A stretch of 49,231 bases of DNA from Atlantibacter hermannii (lineage in GTDB: Bacteria > Pseudomonadota > Gammaproteobacteria > Enterobacterales > Enterobacteriaceae): NCBI RefSeq assembly GCF_009907385.1, contig NZ_JAAATR010000068.1:1-49231 (forward strand), given 5' to 3'. The notes beneath the pieces are model-generated. The model did not search any database. It was not told the DNA's origin and was given only the letters and a program-made list of their open reading frames with translations. The first letter of the stretch is position 1; every line of letters begins with the position of its first letter. Below are positions 17,450-26,820 of this stretch, in pieces. A program made the position numbers and the translations under genes.

Positions 17450-18445
17450 ATGAAAAAGAAAAGACCGGTACTACAGGATGTGGCTGATCGCGTAGGCGTG
17501 ACGAAAATGACCGTCAGCCGCTTCTTGCGCAATCCCGAGCAGGTGTCCGAGGCGCTGCGCGGTAAAATCGCCGCTGCGCTGGATGAGCTGGGCTACATTC
17601 CCAACCGCGCGCCCGATATTCTTTCCAACGCCACCAGCCGCGCCATCGGCGTGCTGCTACCTTCACTCACTAACCAGGTGTTTGCTGAAGTGCTGCGCGG
17701 TATCGAAAGCGTGATTGACGCCCATGGCTACCAGACCATGCTGGCGCACTACGGCTATAAGCCCGAGCTGGAAGAAGAACGCCTGGAATCGATGCTCTCC
17801 TGGAATATCGACGGACTGATCCTCACTGAACGCACCCACACGGCGCGCACCCTCAAAATGATTGAAGTAGCGGGGATCCCCGTGGTCGAGCTGATGGACA
17901 GCGTTTCTCCGTGCCTGGACATCGCCGTCGGTTTCAATAATTTTGAAGCGGCGCGCCAGATGACGGCGGAAATCATCGTGCGCGGCCACACTCACGTGGC
18001 GTATCTGGGGGCGCGTCTGGACGAGCGAACCATTCAGAAGCAGCGCGGCTACGAGCAGGCAATGCGCGATGCGGGCCTGACGCCCTACAGCGTGATGGTC
18101 GAACAATCCTCTTCCTATTCCACCGGGATTGAACTGCTGCGCCAGGCGCGGCGCGAATTCCCTCAACTTGACAGTATCTTCTGCACCAATGACGATTTAG
18201 CTATCGGCGCGGCATTCGAATGCCAGCGGCTGGGGCTGCGTATTCCTGACGATATGGCGATCGCCGGTTTTCACGGCCACGATATCGGGCAGGTGATGGA
18301 ACCCCGGCTGGCGAGCGTGCTGACGCCGCGTGAACGTATGGGGCGAATTGGCGCGGAACGCCTGCTGGCGCGCATCCGGGGCGAAATTGTAACGCCTAAA
18401 TTGTTAGATTTAGGTTTCACATTGTCGCCAGGCGGTTCGATTTAA
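17450..18445 (+). CDS. gntR: Gluconate repressor GntR (LacI family)
   Basis: This 331-residue LacI-family repressor has the same length as E. coli GntR. The DNA-binding helix-turn-helix is at about residues 6-27 (VLQDVADRVGVTKMTVSRFL), with a hinge helix to about 60. The ligand-binding domain follows, with IGVLLPSLTNQVFAE and FCTNDDLAIGAAFECQ. In E. coli it represses gntKU, gntT and edd-eda and is released by gluconate. Two operator sequences lie immediately upstream of gntK. It is separated from gntK by 145 bases, which contain the regulated promoter. Confidence 0.95.
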   Translation: MKKKRPVLQDVADRVGVTKMTVSRFLRNPEQVSEALRGKIAAALDELGYIPNRAPDILSNATSRAIGVLLPSLTNQVFAEVLRGIESVIDAHGYQTMLAHYGYKPELEEERLESMLSWNIDGLILTERTHTARTLKMIEVAGIPVVELMDSVSPCLDIAVGFNNFEAARQMTAEIIVRGHTHVAYLGARLDERTIQKQRGYEQAMRDAGLTPYSVMVEQSSSYSTGIELLRQARREFPQLDSIFCTNDDLAIGAAFECQRLGLRIPDDMAIAGFHGHDIGQVMEPRLASVLTPRERMGRIGAERLLARIRGEIVTPKLLDLGFTLSPGGSI

Positions 18446-18452
18446 CCTTGCC

Positions 18453-18474
18453 AAATTTGAACTAGCTCACACTT
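18453..18474 (+). promoter_or_regulatory. Probable CRP site upstream of gntKU
   Basis: AAATTTGAACTAGCTCACACTT keeps one strong half-site (TCACA) and a degenerate other half. A CRP site at this position controls gntK in E. coli. Assigned by motif and position. Confidence 0.6.
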
Positions 18475-18524
18475 ATTAACACTGGCGACGCACGGAGATT
18501 GCGTCGCTTCCGGTGCCGCATGAC

Positions 18525-18555
18525 AATGTTACCGATAACTGTTACCCGTAACATT
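18525..18555 (+). promoter_or_regulatory. Two GntR operators before gntK
   Basis: ATGTTACCGATAACTG (18526-18541) and CTGTTACCCGTAACAT (18539-18554) are adjacent copies of the GntR palindrome. They lie 36 bases before the gntK start, essentially as in E. coli. Binding would block the gntKU promoter until gluconate is present. Confidence 0.85.
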
Positions 18556-18590
18556 TCCCTTCCAACGTTTTGTGCCAGTGGAGCAACGCG

Positions 18591-19124
18591 ATGAGCACGA
18601 CTAACCATGATCACCATATTTATGTCTTGATGGGCGTATCCGGCAGCGGTAAGTCCGCCGTAGCCAGCGAAGTGGCGCACCGGCTGAAGGCCGCTTTTCT
18701 GGATGGCGATTTCCTGCATCCGCGCAGCAACATTATGAAAATGGCCTCCGGCGAGCCGCTAAACGATGACGACCGCAGGCCCTGGCTGAAAGCGTTGAAC
18801 GACGCGGCATTCGCCATGCAGCGCACCAATAAAGTGTCGCTAATCGTCTGTTCATCCCTGAAAAAAGACTATCGCGACCAGTTGCGCGACGGTAACCCGA
18901 ACCTTTCCTTTATCTACCTGAAAGGGGAGTCTGCGGTGATCGAAGAGCGTCTGAAAGCGCGTAAAGGCCACTTCTTTAAACCGCAGATGCTGGTAACGCA
19001 GTTCCAGACCCTGGAAGAACCGAAAGCCGACGAGACCGATGTCATCGTGATTGATATCGATCAGCCGCTGGAAGGTGTGGTGGAAAGCACCATCGCCGCA
19101 ATTGGAGAAGGCAAGGCGGCGTGA
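18591..19124 (+). CDS. gntK: Gluconokinase GntK
   Basis: This 177-residue kinase (175 in E. coli) phosphorylates D-gluconate to 6-phosphogluconate using ATP, feeding the Entner-Doudoroff and pentose phosphate routes. The P-loop GVSGSGKS is at residues 15-22. FLDGDFLHP and the lid ARKGHFFKPQML are typical of gluconate kinases. The start ATG at 18591 (MSTTNHDHH) follows GGAG; an in-frame GTG at 18570 is rejected because E. coli GntK starts at the same MSTTNHDHH. Its stop overlaps the gntU start by four bases. Confidence 0.95.
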   Translation: MSTTNHDHHIYVLMGVSGSGKSAVASEVAHRLKAAFLDGDFLHPRSNIMKMASGEPLNDDDRRPWLKALNDAAFAMQRTNKVSLIVCSSLKKDYRDQLRDGNPNLSFIYLKGESAVIEERLKARKGHFFKPQMLVTQFQTLEEPKADETDVIVIDIDQPLEGVVESTIAAIGEGKAA

Positions 19125-20461
19125 ATACATTAACATTGGTGTTAACAGCAGTCGGCTCCGTGCTGTTGCTGCTGTTTTTAGTGATGAAGGCCCGGATGCA
19201 TGCCTTCGTTGCTTTGATGGTGGTGTCTATTGGTGCAGGACTTTTCTCTGGTATGCCGCTCGATAAGATTGCGGCAACCATGGAAAAAGGGATGGGCGGC
19301 ACGCTGGGTTTTCTGGCGGTCGTGGTGGCGCTGGGCGCCATGTTTGGCAAGATCCTTCATGAAACTGGCGCGGTCGACCAGATCGCCGTCAAGATGCTCA
19401 AATCCTTCGGGCACAGCAAAGCGCACTACGCCATTGGCCTCGCGGGCCTGATCTGCGCGCTGCCGCTGTTCTTCGAAGTGGCGATTGTTCTGCTGATAAG
19501 CGTGGCGTTTTCTATGGCGCGTCACACCGGGACCAACCTGGTGAAGCTGGTGATCCCGCTGTTTGCTGGCGTGGCGGCGGCAGCGGCGTTCCTGCTGCCC
19601 GGGCCTGCGCCAATGCTGCTGGCCTCTCAAATGCACGCCGATTTCGGCTGGATGATCCTGATTGGCCTGTGCGCCGCAATACCCAGTATGCTGATCGCCG
19701 GGCCGCTGTTTGGCAACTTCATCAGCAAGCATGTTGAACTGCATATCCCGGATGACATCAGCGAACCGCATTTGGGCGAAGGCAAACTGCCGTCGTTCGG
19801 CTTCAGCCTGGCGCTGATCCTGCTGCCGCTGGTGCTGGTAGGCCTGAAAACCATCGCCGCGCGCTTTACCGAACAGGGCTCGCAGCTCTATGAATGGTTG
19901 CAGTTTATCGGCCATCCGTTTACCGCCATCCTGATTGCCTGCCTGGTGGCGATGTATGGCCTGGCGATGCGTCGCGGCATGCCGCGCGAACGGGTGATGG
20001 AAATCTGCGGTCACGCGCTGCAACCCGCCGGGATTATCCTGCTGGTGATCGGTGCCGGCGGCGTGTTCAAACAGGTGCTGGTGGATTCAGGCGTGGGTCC
20101 GGCGCTGGGCGAAGCGTTAACCGGCATGGGCCTGCCGATTGCTGTAACCTGCTTTGTGCTGGCAGCGGCGGTGCGCATTATTCAGGGTTCCGCCACGGTC
20201 GCCTGCCTGACGGCGGTTGGCCTGGTGATGCCGGTGATTGAGCAGTTGCATTACTCCGGCGCGCAGCTGGCGGCGCTGTCCATTTGCATCGCGGGCGGAT
20301 CGATTGTGGTGAGCCACGTTAACGACGCCGGTTTCTGGCTGTTTGGTAAATTTACCGGCGCGACTGAAGGGCAGACCCTGAAAACCTGGACGCTGATGGA
20401 GACCATCCTCGGCACGGTTGGCGCAATTGTCGGGATGATCGCGTTTGCGATAGTCAGCTAA
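19121..20461 (+). CDS. gntU: Low-affinity gluconate transporter GntU
   Basis: This 446-residue inner-membrane permease of the Gnt family has the same length as E. coli GntU. It begins at GTG (19121), overlapping the gntK stop by four bases. About a dozen hydrophobic spans are visible, along with conserved segments such as GGTLGFLAVVVALGAMFGKIL, LPGPAPMLLASQMHADFGW and SIVVSHVNDAGFW. It imports gluconate for GntK. Because the gntT gene normally near malQ is absent here, GntU may be the main gluconate importer encoded in this region. Confidence 0.94.
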   Translation: MNTLTLVLTAVGSVLLLLFLVMKARMHAFVALMVVSIGAGLFSGMPLDKIAATMEKGMGGTLGFLAVVVALGAMFGKILHETGAVDQIAVKMLKSFGHSKAHYAIGLAGLICALPLFFEVAIVLLISVAFSMARHTGTNLVKLVIPLFAGVAAAAAFLLPGPAPMLLASQMHADFGWMILIGLCAAIPSMLIAGPLFGNFISKHVELHIPDDISEPHLGEGKLPSFGFSLALILLPLVLVGLKTIAARFTEQGSQLYEWLQFIGHPFTAILIACLVAMYGLAMRRGMPRERVMEICGHALQPAGIILLVIGAGGVFKQVLVDSGVGPALGEALTGMGLPIAVTCFVLAAAVRIIQGSATVACLTAVGLVMPVIEQLHYSGAQLAALSICIAGGSIVVSHVNDAGFWLFGKFTGATEGQTLKTWTLMETILGTVGAIVGMIAFAIVS

Positions 20462-20472
20462 GCGTTAACCCG

Positions 20473-20499
20473 CTGGCGTGCCTTGCGCACGCCAGTTTT
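20473..20499 (+). terminator. gntKU terminator
   Basis: CTGGCGTGC pairs with GCACGCCAG across CTTGC and is followed by TTTT at 20496-20499. It lies between the converging gntU and yhgN. Confidence 0.8.
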
Positions 20500-20505
20500 C
20501 CCACG

Positions 20506-21099
20506 CTACCCCTTCATCCACGCCCGAATACCGTCCAGGAACATCTGCGTGGAGAGCATCACCAGCACCAGCCCCATCAAACGCTCCAGCGCATTGACCC
20601 CTTTCTCGCCGAGCAGCCGCAAAAACAGCGATGACTGCAACAGGATCGCCACCGTGCCGCCCCAGGCAATCAGCAGCGCGATAACCAGATGGCCCATCTG
20701 ATTGGGATACTGGTGTGACAGCAGCATCAGCGTCGCCAGAATCGTCGGCCCCGCCACCAGCGGGATCGCCAGCGGGACGATAAACGGCTCTTCACCGGCG
20801 GGCAGGCCGCTGGCGTTGCCTTCCTGGCTGGGGAAAATCATTTTGATGGCGATCAGGAACAGAATAATCCCCCCGGAGATAGAGACCGTCTCGGCGCGCA
20901 AATTCAGAAAAGCGAGTATTTTTTCGCCCGCGAACAGGAAAATCAGCATCAGCAGCAGCGCGATTAACAGCTCGCGTATCATGATGGCCCGCCGCCGTTT
21001 TGGTTCTGTGTGTTTCAGGACAGACATAAAAATAGGCAAGTTGCCCAGGGGATCCATAATGAGGATCAGCAAAACGGCGGCGGAGATAATGTCATTCAT
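20506..21099 (-). CDS. yhgN: YhgN, MarC-family inner-membrane protein
   Basis: This 197-residue protein is the same length as E. coli YhgN. It is strongly hydrophobic, with about six membrane spans. It shows the MarC-family motifs ILIMDPLGNLPIF near the N-terminus and PLAIPLVAGPTILATLMLL in the middle. The transport substrate is unknown. MarC was once thought to give multiple antibiotic resistance, but that role is not supported. It is divergent from asd, with a 16-bp palindrome in the shared upstream region. Confidence 0.93.
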   Translation of the reverse strand: MNDIISAAVLLILIMDPLGNLPIFMSVLKHTEPKRRRAIMIRELLIALLLMLIFLFAGEKILAFLNLRAETVSISGGIILFLIAIKMIFPSQEGNASGLPAGEEPFIVPLAIPLVAGPTILATLMLLSHQYPNQMGHLVIALLIAWGGTVAILLQSSLFLRLLGEKGVNALERLMGLVLVMLSTQMFLDGIRAWMKG

Positions 21100-21154
21100 G
21101 TACGCATTTCCTGTAAATCGGGTCCACTGCCCGCTTAAATAAGTTGCTTTACTG

Positions 21155-21170
21155 ATGATCGCGCGATCAT
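21155..21170. promoter_or_regulatory. Perfect 16-bp palindrome between yhgN and asd
   Basis: ATGATCGCGCGATCAT is fully symmetrical, contains two GATC sites, and lies in the 175-base divergent region, 104 bases before the asd start. Its symmetry and place suggest a dimeric regulator site, but I do not recognise the cognate protein. Confidence 0.5.
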
Positions 21171-21274
21171 TGATTTATTTCACTTGCGACTTTAGCTGCA
21201 TTTTGTAAGGTGAAAGGATGCCCGGCTTCTCCCGGCACGCACAACACGCACACACCTCGCAGGAATGATTCGCT

Positions 21275-22381
21275 ATGAAAAATGTTGGTTTTATCGGCTG
21301 GCGCGGAATGGTTGGCTCCGTACTCATGCAACGCATGGTTGAAGAGCGCGATTTTGACGCCATTCGTCCCGTCTTCTTTTCCACTTCCCAGCTTGGGCAG
21401 GCTGCGCCGTCTTTTGGCGGCCATCAGGGCGGCACGCTTCAGGACGCGTATTCTATCGACGCGCTGAAGGCGCTGGATATCATCGTGACGTGCCAGGGCG
21501 GCGATTATACCAACGAAATTTACCCAAAGCTGCGTGAAAGCGGCTGGCAAGGATACTGGATTGATGCCGCCTCGTCGCTGCGTATGAAAGATGACGCCAT
21601 CATTATTCTTGATCCCGTCAACCAACATGTCATTACCGAAGGTTTAAACAAAGGCGTGAAGGCGTTTGTCGGCGGCAACTGCACCGTCAGCCTGATGCTG
21701 ATGTCGCTGGGCGGCCTGTTCGCACAGAACCTGGTGGAGTGGGTGTCCGTCGCGACCTATCAGGCGGCGTCCGGCGGCGGCGCGCGCCACATGCGCGAAC
21801 TGCTGGCGCAGATGGGCCAACTGTATAACGGCGTGGCGAGCGAACTGGCCGATCCGGCCTCGGCTATTCTGGATATCGAACGTAAAGTCACGGCGCTGAC
21901 CCGCAGCGGCCAGCTGCCGGTGGATAATTTCGGCGTACCGCTGGCGGGCAGCCTGATCCCGTGGATCGACAAACAGCTGGATAACGGGCAGAGCCGCGAA
22001 GAGTGGAAGGGCCAGGCGGAAACCAACAAAATCCTCGGCACTTCGTCGGTGATCCCGGTGGATGGTCTGTGCGTCCGCGTTGGGGCGCTGCGCTGCCATA
22101 GTCAGGCGTTCACCATTAAACTGAAAAAAGATGTTTCGCTTTCGTCTATCGAGGAGATGTTGGCAACGCATAACGACTGGGTAAACGTGGTGCCAAATGA
22201 CCGCGACATTACCGTGCGTGAACTGACCCCTGCGGCGGTGACCGGTACGCTGGCGACCCCGGTTGGCCGCCTGCGTAAACTCAATATGGGCCCGGAATAC
22301 CTGTCTGCCTTTACCGTCGGCGACCAGTTATTGTGGGGCGCCGCCGAGCCGCTGCGTCGTATGTTACGGCAGTTGGCCTGA
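21275..22381 (+). CDS. asd: Aspartate-semialdehyde dehydrogenase Asd
   Basis: This 368-residue enzyme (367 in E. coli) reduces beta-aspartyl phosphate with NADPH to aspartate semialdehyde. That is the branch point to lysine/diaminopimelate, threonine, methionine and isoleucine, which makes it essential for cell-wall synthesis. The NADP-binding [13 protein letters not shown] is at residues 4-16. The catalytic Cys136 is in GGNCTVS (Cys135 in E. coli), and the substrate-binding and histidine region is [13 protein letters not shown]. The ribosome binding site AGGAA is about ten bases upstream. It is monocistronic with a strong terminator. Confidence 0.96.
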   Translation: MKNVGFIGWRGMVGSVLMQRMVEERDFDAIRPVFFSTSQLGQAAPSFGGHQGGTLQDAYSIDALKALDIIVTCQGGDYTNEIYPKLRESGWQGYWIDAASSLRMKDDAIIILDPVNQHVITEGLNKGVKAFVGGNCTVSLMLMSLGGLFAQNLVEWVSVATYQAASGGGARHMRELLAQMGQLYNGVASELADPASAILDIERKVTALTRSGQLPVDNFGVPLAGSLIPWIDKQLDNGQSREEWKGQAETNKILGTSSVIPVDGLCVRVGALRCHSQAFTIKLKKDVSLSSIEEMLATHNDWVNVVPNDRDITVRELTPAAVTGTLATPVGRLRKLNMGPEYLSAFTVGDQLLWGAAEPLRRMLRQLA

Positions 22382-22392
22382 CGGGAAATCAT

Positions 22393-22424
22393 AACGGGAG
22401 TGCGTAAGCGCTCCCGTTTTTTTT
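22393..22424 (+). terminator. asd terminator
   Basis: AACGGGAG pairs with CTCCCGTT around a ten-base loop and is followed by a run of eight T ending at 22424. Confidence 0.9.
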
Positions 22425-22639
22425 GGTGCAGGCGAATGTAAACCAGTTTGTTGCAATTTTTCTCAGGAGTCAGATAGCGCGTTGGCTATGCTTAAGGTTC
22501 GGGTGGTTTAACCGCTGAAATTTATAGGTGGGAACGGTCGGCCATAGGATGACGAATTGGTTGCTCGTTCAGGTCAAGAGAAGTATCACGACCAGACGCT
22601 CAGGCGTAGGGCGATACATAAAAACAGGATGACGAAACC
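22425..22639 (+). promoter_or_regulatory. glgB leader with repeated AGGATGACGAA
   Basis: This 215-base region between the asd terminator and glgB should contain the glgBX promoter, though no strong sigma-70 pair is obvious. AGGATGACGAA occurs twice, at 22546-22556 and 22626-22636. The second copy holds the AGGA ribosome binding site ten bases before the glgB ATG. The GGA cores could be CsrA contacts, as CsrA controls glycogen genes in E. coli (inference). Confidence 0.5.
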
Positions 22640-24826
22640 ATGTCTGATCGCATCGATAGAGACGTGATTAATGCGCTTATTGCGGGCCATTTTGCGGATC
22701 CTTTTTCCGTACTGGGCATGCATAAAACCGAGGCCGGGCTGGAAGTCCGCGCGTTGTTGCCGGACGCCACCGAAGTGTGGGTTATCGAACCAAAAACCGG
22801 CCGCAAGGTCGGCAAGCTGGAATGCCTTGATTCCCGTGGATTCTTCAGCGGCGTGCTGGCGCGCCGTAAAAACTTTTTCCGTTATCAGCTGGCGGTCATC
22901 TGGCACGGCCAGCAAAACCTGATTGACGACCCGTATCGCTTCGGCCCGCTGTTGCAGGAAATGGACGCGTGGCTGCTGTCGGAAGGGACGCACCTGCGTC
23001 CTTATGAAACGCTTGGCGCGCATGCGCAAACCATGGACGGCGTCACGGGCACCCGCTTTACGCTCTGGGCGCCCAACGCGCGGCGCGTTTCCGTGGTCGG
23101 GCAGTTCAACTACTGGGACGGACGACGTCACCCGATGCGTTTTCGCAAAGAAAGCGGCATCTGGGAACTGTTTGTCCCCGGCGCGCATAACGGTCAGCTC
23201 TATAAATTTGAAATGATTGATGCCAACGGCAATCTGCGTATTAAAGCTGACCCTTACGCGTTTGAGGCGCAGATGCGCCCGGAAACGGCATCAATGATTT
23301 GCGATCTGCCGGAAAAAACCACTATCAGCCCGGCGCGGCAAAAAGCCAACCAGATGGATGCGGCGATTTCCATCTATGAGGTGCATTTAGGCTCCTGGCG
23401 TCGCCATACCGATAACAACTTCTGGTTGAGCTATCGTGAGCTCGCCGAGCAGCTGGTGCCCTATGTAAAAGGCATGGGATTCACCCATATCGAACTGCTG
23501 CCGGTTAACGAGCATCCCTTTGACGGCAGCTGGGGTTACCAGCCGCTGGGGCTGTATGCGCCGACCCGCCGCTTCGGCACCCGCGATGACTTCAAATACT
23601 TTATTAATGCTGCCCATGCCGCCGGGCTGAACGTGATCCTCGACTGGGTGCCGGGGCATTTCCCGAGCGATGAATTTGGTCTGGCAAATTTTGACGGCAC
23701 TGAACTTTACGAGCACAGCGACCCGCGCGAAGGCTATCACCAGGACTGGAACACGCTGATCTATAACTACGGTCGCCGTGAGGTCAGCAACTATCTGGTG
23801 GGCAACGCCCTGTACTGGACCGAACGTTTCGGCATCGACGCTCTGCGCGTGGATGCCGTGGCGTCGATGATTTATCGCGATTACAGCCGCGCCGAAGGCG
23901 AGTGGATCCCCAATGAATACGGCGGACGCGAAAACCTCGAAGCCATTGAGTTTCTGCGCAATACCAACCGCGTGCTGGGGGAACAGGTGCATGGCGCGGT
24001 GACCATGGCCGAAGAGTCCACCGATTTCCCGGGCGTGTCGCGCCCTCCTTCAGCGGGCGGCCTTGGCTTCTGGTTTAAATGGAACCTGGGCTGGATGCAC
24101 GACACCCTTGACTACATGAAGCTCGATCCGGTGTACCGTCAGTACCATCACGACAAAATGACCTTCGGGATGCTTTACAACTACACCGAAAACTTTGTGC
24201 TGCCGCTGTCGCACGATGAAGTGGTCCACGGCAAAAAATCGATTCTCGATCGTATGCCTGGCGACGCGTGGCAGAAATTTGCCAACCTTCGCGCCTATTA
24301 CGGCTGGATGTGGGCGTTCCCGGGTAAAAAGCTGCTGTTTATGGGTAACGAATTCGCCCAGGGCCGCGAGTGGAACCACGACTCCAGCCTCGACTGGCAT
24401 CTGCTGGAAGGCGGCGACAACTGGCATCACGGCGTTCAGCGGTTAGTGCGCGACCTGAACCATACCTATCGCCACCATAAAGCCATGCATGAGCTGGATT
24501 TCGATCCCAATGGCTTTGAATGGCTGGTGGTGGAAGATAAAGCCAACTCGGTGTTTGTTTTCGTGCGCCGCGATCGCGAGGGCAATGAAATCATCGTCGC
24601 CGCTAACTTTACGCCGGTACCGCGCCATGAGTACCGCTTCGGCGTCAATCAGCCGGGCCGCTGGCGTGAAGAGCTGAACACCGACTCGATGCACTATCAC
24701 GGCAGCAATACCGGCAACGGCGGTATCGTGCAGACCGACGCTATCCCGAGCCATGGACGCGATAACTCGCTGTGCATCACCATTCCGCCGCTGGCGACTA
24801 TCTGGCTAGTCCGGGAGGGGGAATGA
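22640..24826 (+). CDS. glgB: 1,4-alpha-glucan branching enzyme GlgB
   Basis: This 728-residue enzyme has the same length as E. coli GlgB. It introduces alpha-1,6 branches into glycogen. An N-terminal carbohydrate-binding and early-set region (about 1-225) precedes the GH13 barrel. Catalytic Asp405 in [13 protein letters not shown] and Glu458 in [11 protein letters not shown] match E. coli numbering exactly, and [10 protein letters not shown] carries the third acidic residue. It heads the glgBXCAP cluster. Its stop overlaps the glgX start by four bases. Confidence 0.97.
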   Translation: MSDRIDRDVINALIAGHFADPFSVLGMHKTEAGLEVRALLPDATEVWVIEPKTGRKVGKLECLDSRGFFSGVLARRKNFFRYQLAVIWHGQQNLIDDPYRFGPLLQEMDAWLLSEGTHLRPYETLGAHAQTMDGVTGTRFTLWAPNARRVSVVGQFNYWDGRRHPMRFRKESGIWELFVPGAHNGQLYKFEMIDANGNLRIKADPYAFEAQMRPETASMICDLPEKTTISPARQKANQMDAAISIYEVHLGSWRRHTDNNFWLSYRELAEQLVPYVKGMGFTHIELLPVNEHPFDGSWGYQPLGLYAPTRRFGTRDDFKYFINAAHAAGLNVILDWVPGHFPSDEFGLANFDGTELYEHSDPREGYHQDWNTLIYNYGRREVSNYLVGNALYWTERFGIDALRVDAVASMIYRDYSRAEGEWIPNEYGGRENLEAIEFLRNTNRVLGEQVHGAVTMAEESTDFPGVSRPPSAGGLGFWFKWNLGWMHDTLDYMKLDPVYRQYHHDKMTFGMLYNYTENFVLPLSHDEVVHGKKSILDRMPGDAWQKFANLRAYYGWMWAFPGKKLLFMGNEFAQGREWNHDSSLDWHLLEGGDNWHHGVQRLVRDLNHTYRHHKAMHELDFDPNGFEWLVVEDKANSVFVFVRRDREGNEIIVAANFTPVPRHEYRFGVNQPGRWREELNTDSMHYHGSNTGNGGIVQTDAIPSHGRDNSLCITIPPLATIWLVREGE

Positions 24827-26805
24827 GCCTGCTGGCTACCGGTGATCCAGCGCCGCTCGGCGCGCACTTTGACGGAAAGGGCGTGAACTTCACCCTGTTT
24901 TCCGCTAATGCGGAAAAAGTTGAGCTGTGCTTGTTTGATGAGCAGGGGAATGAGCATCGCTATGATTTACCGGCGCGTACCGGCGATATCTGGCACGGTT
25001 ATCTGGCCAATATCCGCCCCGGACAGCGCTACGGTTATCGGGTTCACGGTCCCTGGGCCCCGCACCAGGGGCATCGTTTTAATCCCGCTAAATTACTGCT
25101 CGACCCCTGCGCGCGCGCCGTTGACGGCGATGTTGAAGATTCGCCGCTGCTACACGGCGGCTATCAGGAGCCGGACCACCGCGACAGCGCGCTCATCGCG
25201 CCGAAGGGCGTGGTGATTCAGGACGACTACGACTGGGAAGATGATCAATTGCTGTATACGCCCTGGGGCGAGACGGTGATTTATGAAGGCCACGTGCGCG
25301 GCCTGACGCAGCTGCATCCGAAAATTCCCACGGCCATGCGCGGCACCTATTCCGCGCTGGGCCATCCGGTGATGATCGACTATTTCAGGCGCCTGGGGAT
25401 CACGGCGCTGGAGCTGCTGCCTGTCGCCAACTTCGCTAACGAGCCGCGACTTCAACGCCTGGGGTTAACCAATTACTGGGGATACAACCCGTTCGCATTA
25501 TGGTGCGTGTCCCCGCGATATGCCATAAATCAGGATGTTAGCGCGGCGCTCAATGAATTTCGCGATGCGGTTAAAGCGCTGCATCGCGCGGGAATCGAGG
25601 TCATCCTGGATATCGTTCTCAACCATACGGCGGAGATCGATGAAGAAGGGCCGACCTATTCCATGCGCGGAATCGATAACCGTAGCTATTATTGGTTACA
25701 GGATAACGGCGACGATCATAACTGGACCGGTTGCGGCAACACCGTGAATTTAAGCCATCCCGGCGTGGTGGATTTCGCCATGGGCTGCCTGAAGTTCTGG
25801 GTGGAAGAGTGCCATGTCGACGGTTTCCGCTTCGACCTGGCGTCAGTGATGGGGCGTACCCCGGAGTTCCGTCAGGATGCGCCGCTGTTTGAGGCTATCC
25901 GCCAGGATCCGGTGTTGTCGAAAGTGAAGCTGATTGCTGAGCCGTGGGATATCGGCGCAGGCGGCTACCAGGTGGGGAACTTCCCGCCGCTGTTCGCGGA
26001 GTGGAACGACCATTTTCGTGACGGGATGCGACGCTTCTGGTTGCAACAGGATCTTTCGTTAGGCGGTTTCGCCTGCCGGTTTGCCGGCTCCAGCGACATC
26101 TTTCGCGACGATGGCCGCCCGCCGTCCGCCAGCGTTAATTTAATCACTGCCCATGACGGTTTTACGCTGCGCGACTGCGTGAGCTTTAACGGCAAACACA
26201 ACGAAGCCAACGGTGAAGATAATCGCGACGGCACTACCCACAACTATAGTAATAACTATGGTTTTGAAGGGCTGGAGGCGGGGCAACATATTAAAGAGCG
26301 GCGGCGCGACAGCATCCACGCGCTGCTAACGACGTTATTGCTTTCTCAGGGCACCCCGATGCTGCTGGCCGGTGATGAACACGGCCATAGCCAGCACGGC
26401 AATAATAACGCCTACTGTCAGGACAACGAATTAACCTGGCTCGACTGGGCCCATAGCAATGACGGTTTAACGAACTTTACAGCGGCGCTCATTCACCTGC
26501 GCAAGACGATTCCGGCGCTGACCGCGAACCGCTGGTGGGATGAAGGTGACGACAACGTCCGCTGGTTGAATCGAGAGGGTCAACCTCTCCGGGCTGATGA
26601 GTGGCAAGGGGGTCCGCGCTATCTGCAGATCCAGCTTTCCGATCGTTGGCTTATTGCGATCAATGCAACCGATGTGGTGTCAGAGATCGTCTTACCCCAA
26701 GGGGAATGGCGTGCTATCCCCCCATTTGCCGGAGAGGACAATCCGGTAGTAATGGCTGTATGGCATGGGCCCGCGCACGGAGTGTGCGTATTCCAAAAGT
26801 CATAA
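24823..26805 (+). CDS. glgX: Glycogen debranching enzyme GlgX
   Basis: This 660-residue GH13 isoamylase-type enzyme (657 in E. coli) hydrolyses alpha-1,6 branches left after GlgP has shortened the outer chains, releasing short maltodextrins. An N-terminal CBM48-like domain ([18 protein letters not shown]) is followed by the barrel. The nucleophile Asp338 is in [12 protein letters not shown] and the acid/base Glu373 in [21 protein letters not shown] has the third carboxylate. The start is ATG at 24823, overlapping the glgB stop and preceded by GGAGGGGG; an upstream in-frame start inside glgB is rejected. Its short products can feed MalP and MalQ encoded later in this window. Confidence 0.96.
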   Translation: MSLLATGDPAPLGAHFDGKGVNFTLFSANAEKVELCLFDEQGNEHRYDLPARTGDIWHGYLANIRPGQRYGYRVHGPWAPHQGHRFNPAKLLLDPCARAVDGDVEDSPLLHGGYQEPDHRDSALIAPKGVVIQDDYDWEDDQLLYTPWGETVIYEGHVRGLTQLHPKIPTAMRGTYSALGHPVMIDYFRRLGITALELLPVANFANEPRLQRLGLTNYWGYNPFALWCVSPRYAINQDVSAALNEFRDAVKALHRAGIEVILDIVLNHTAEIDEEGPTYSMRGIDNRSYYWLQDNGDDHNWTGCGNTVNLSHPGVVDFAMGCLKFWVEECHVDGFRFDLASVMGRTPEFRQDAPLFEAIRQDPVLSKVKLIAEPWDIGAGGYQVGNFPPLFAEWNDHFRDGMRRFWLQQDLSLGGFACRFAGSSDIFRDDGRPPSASVNLITAHDGFTLRDCVSFNGKHNEANGEDNRDGTTHNYSNNYGFEGLEAGQHIKERRRDSIHALLTTLLLSQGTPMLLAGDEHGHSQHGNNNAYCQDNELTWLDWAHSNDGLTNFTAALIHLRKTIPALTANRWWDEGDDNVRWLNREGQPLRADEWQGGPRYLQIQLSDRWLIAINATDVVSEIVLPQGEWRAIPPFAGEDNPVVMAVWHGPAHGVCVFQKS

Positions 26806-26820
26806 TAAAAGGAGTCAGTC

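Noticed and set aside
18485-18507. GCGACGC/GCGTCGC inverted repeat after gntR as a terminator
   Set aside because: No U-tract, and it lies between the CRP site and GntR operators inside the gntK promoter. Left unassigned.
19178-20023. A 281-codon antisense frame opposite gntU
   Set aside because: Same shadow signature of a membrane protein gene: Gln/His/Arg-rich, no start signals.
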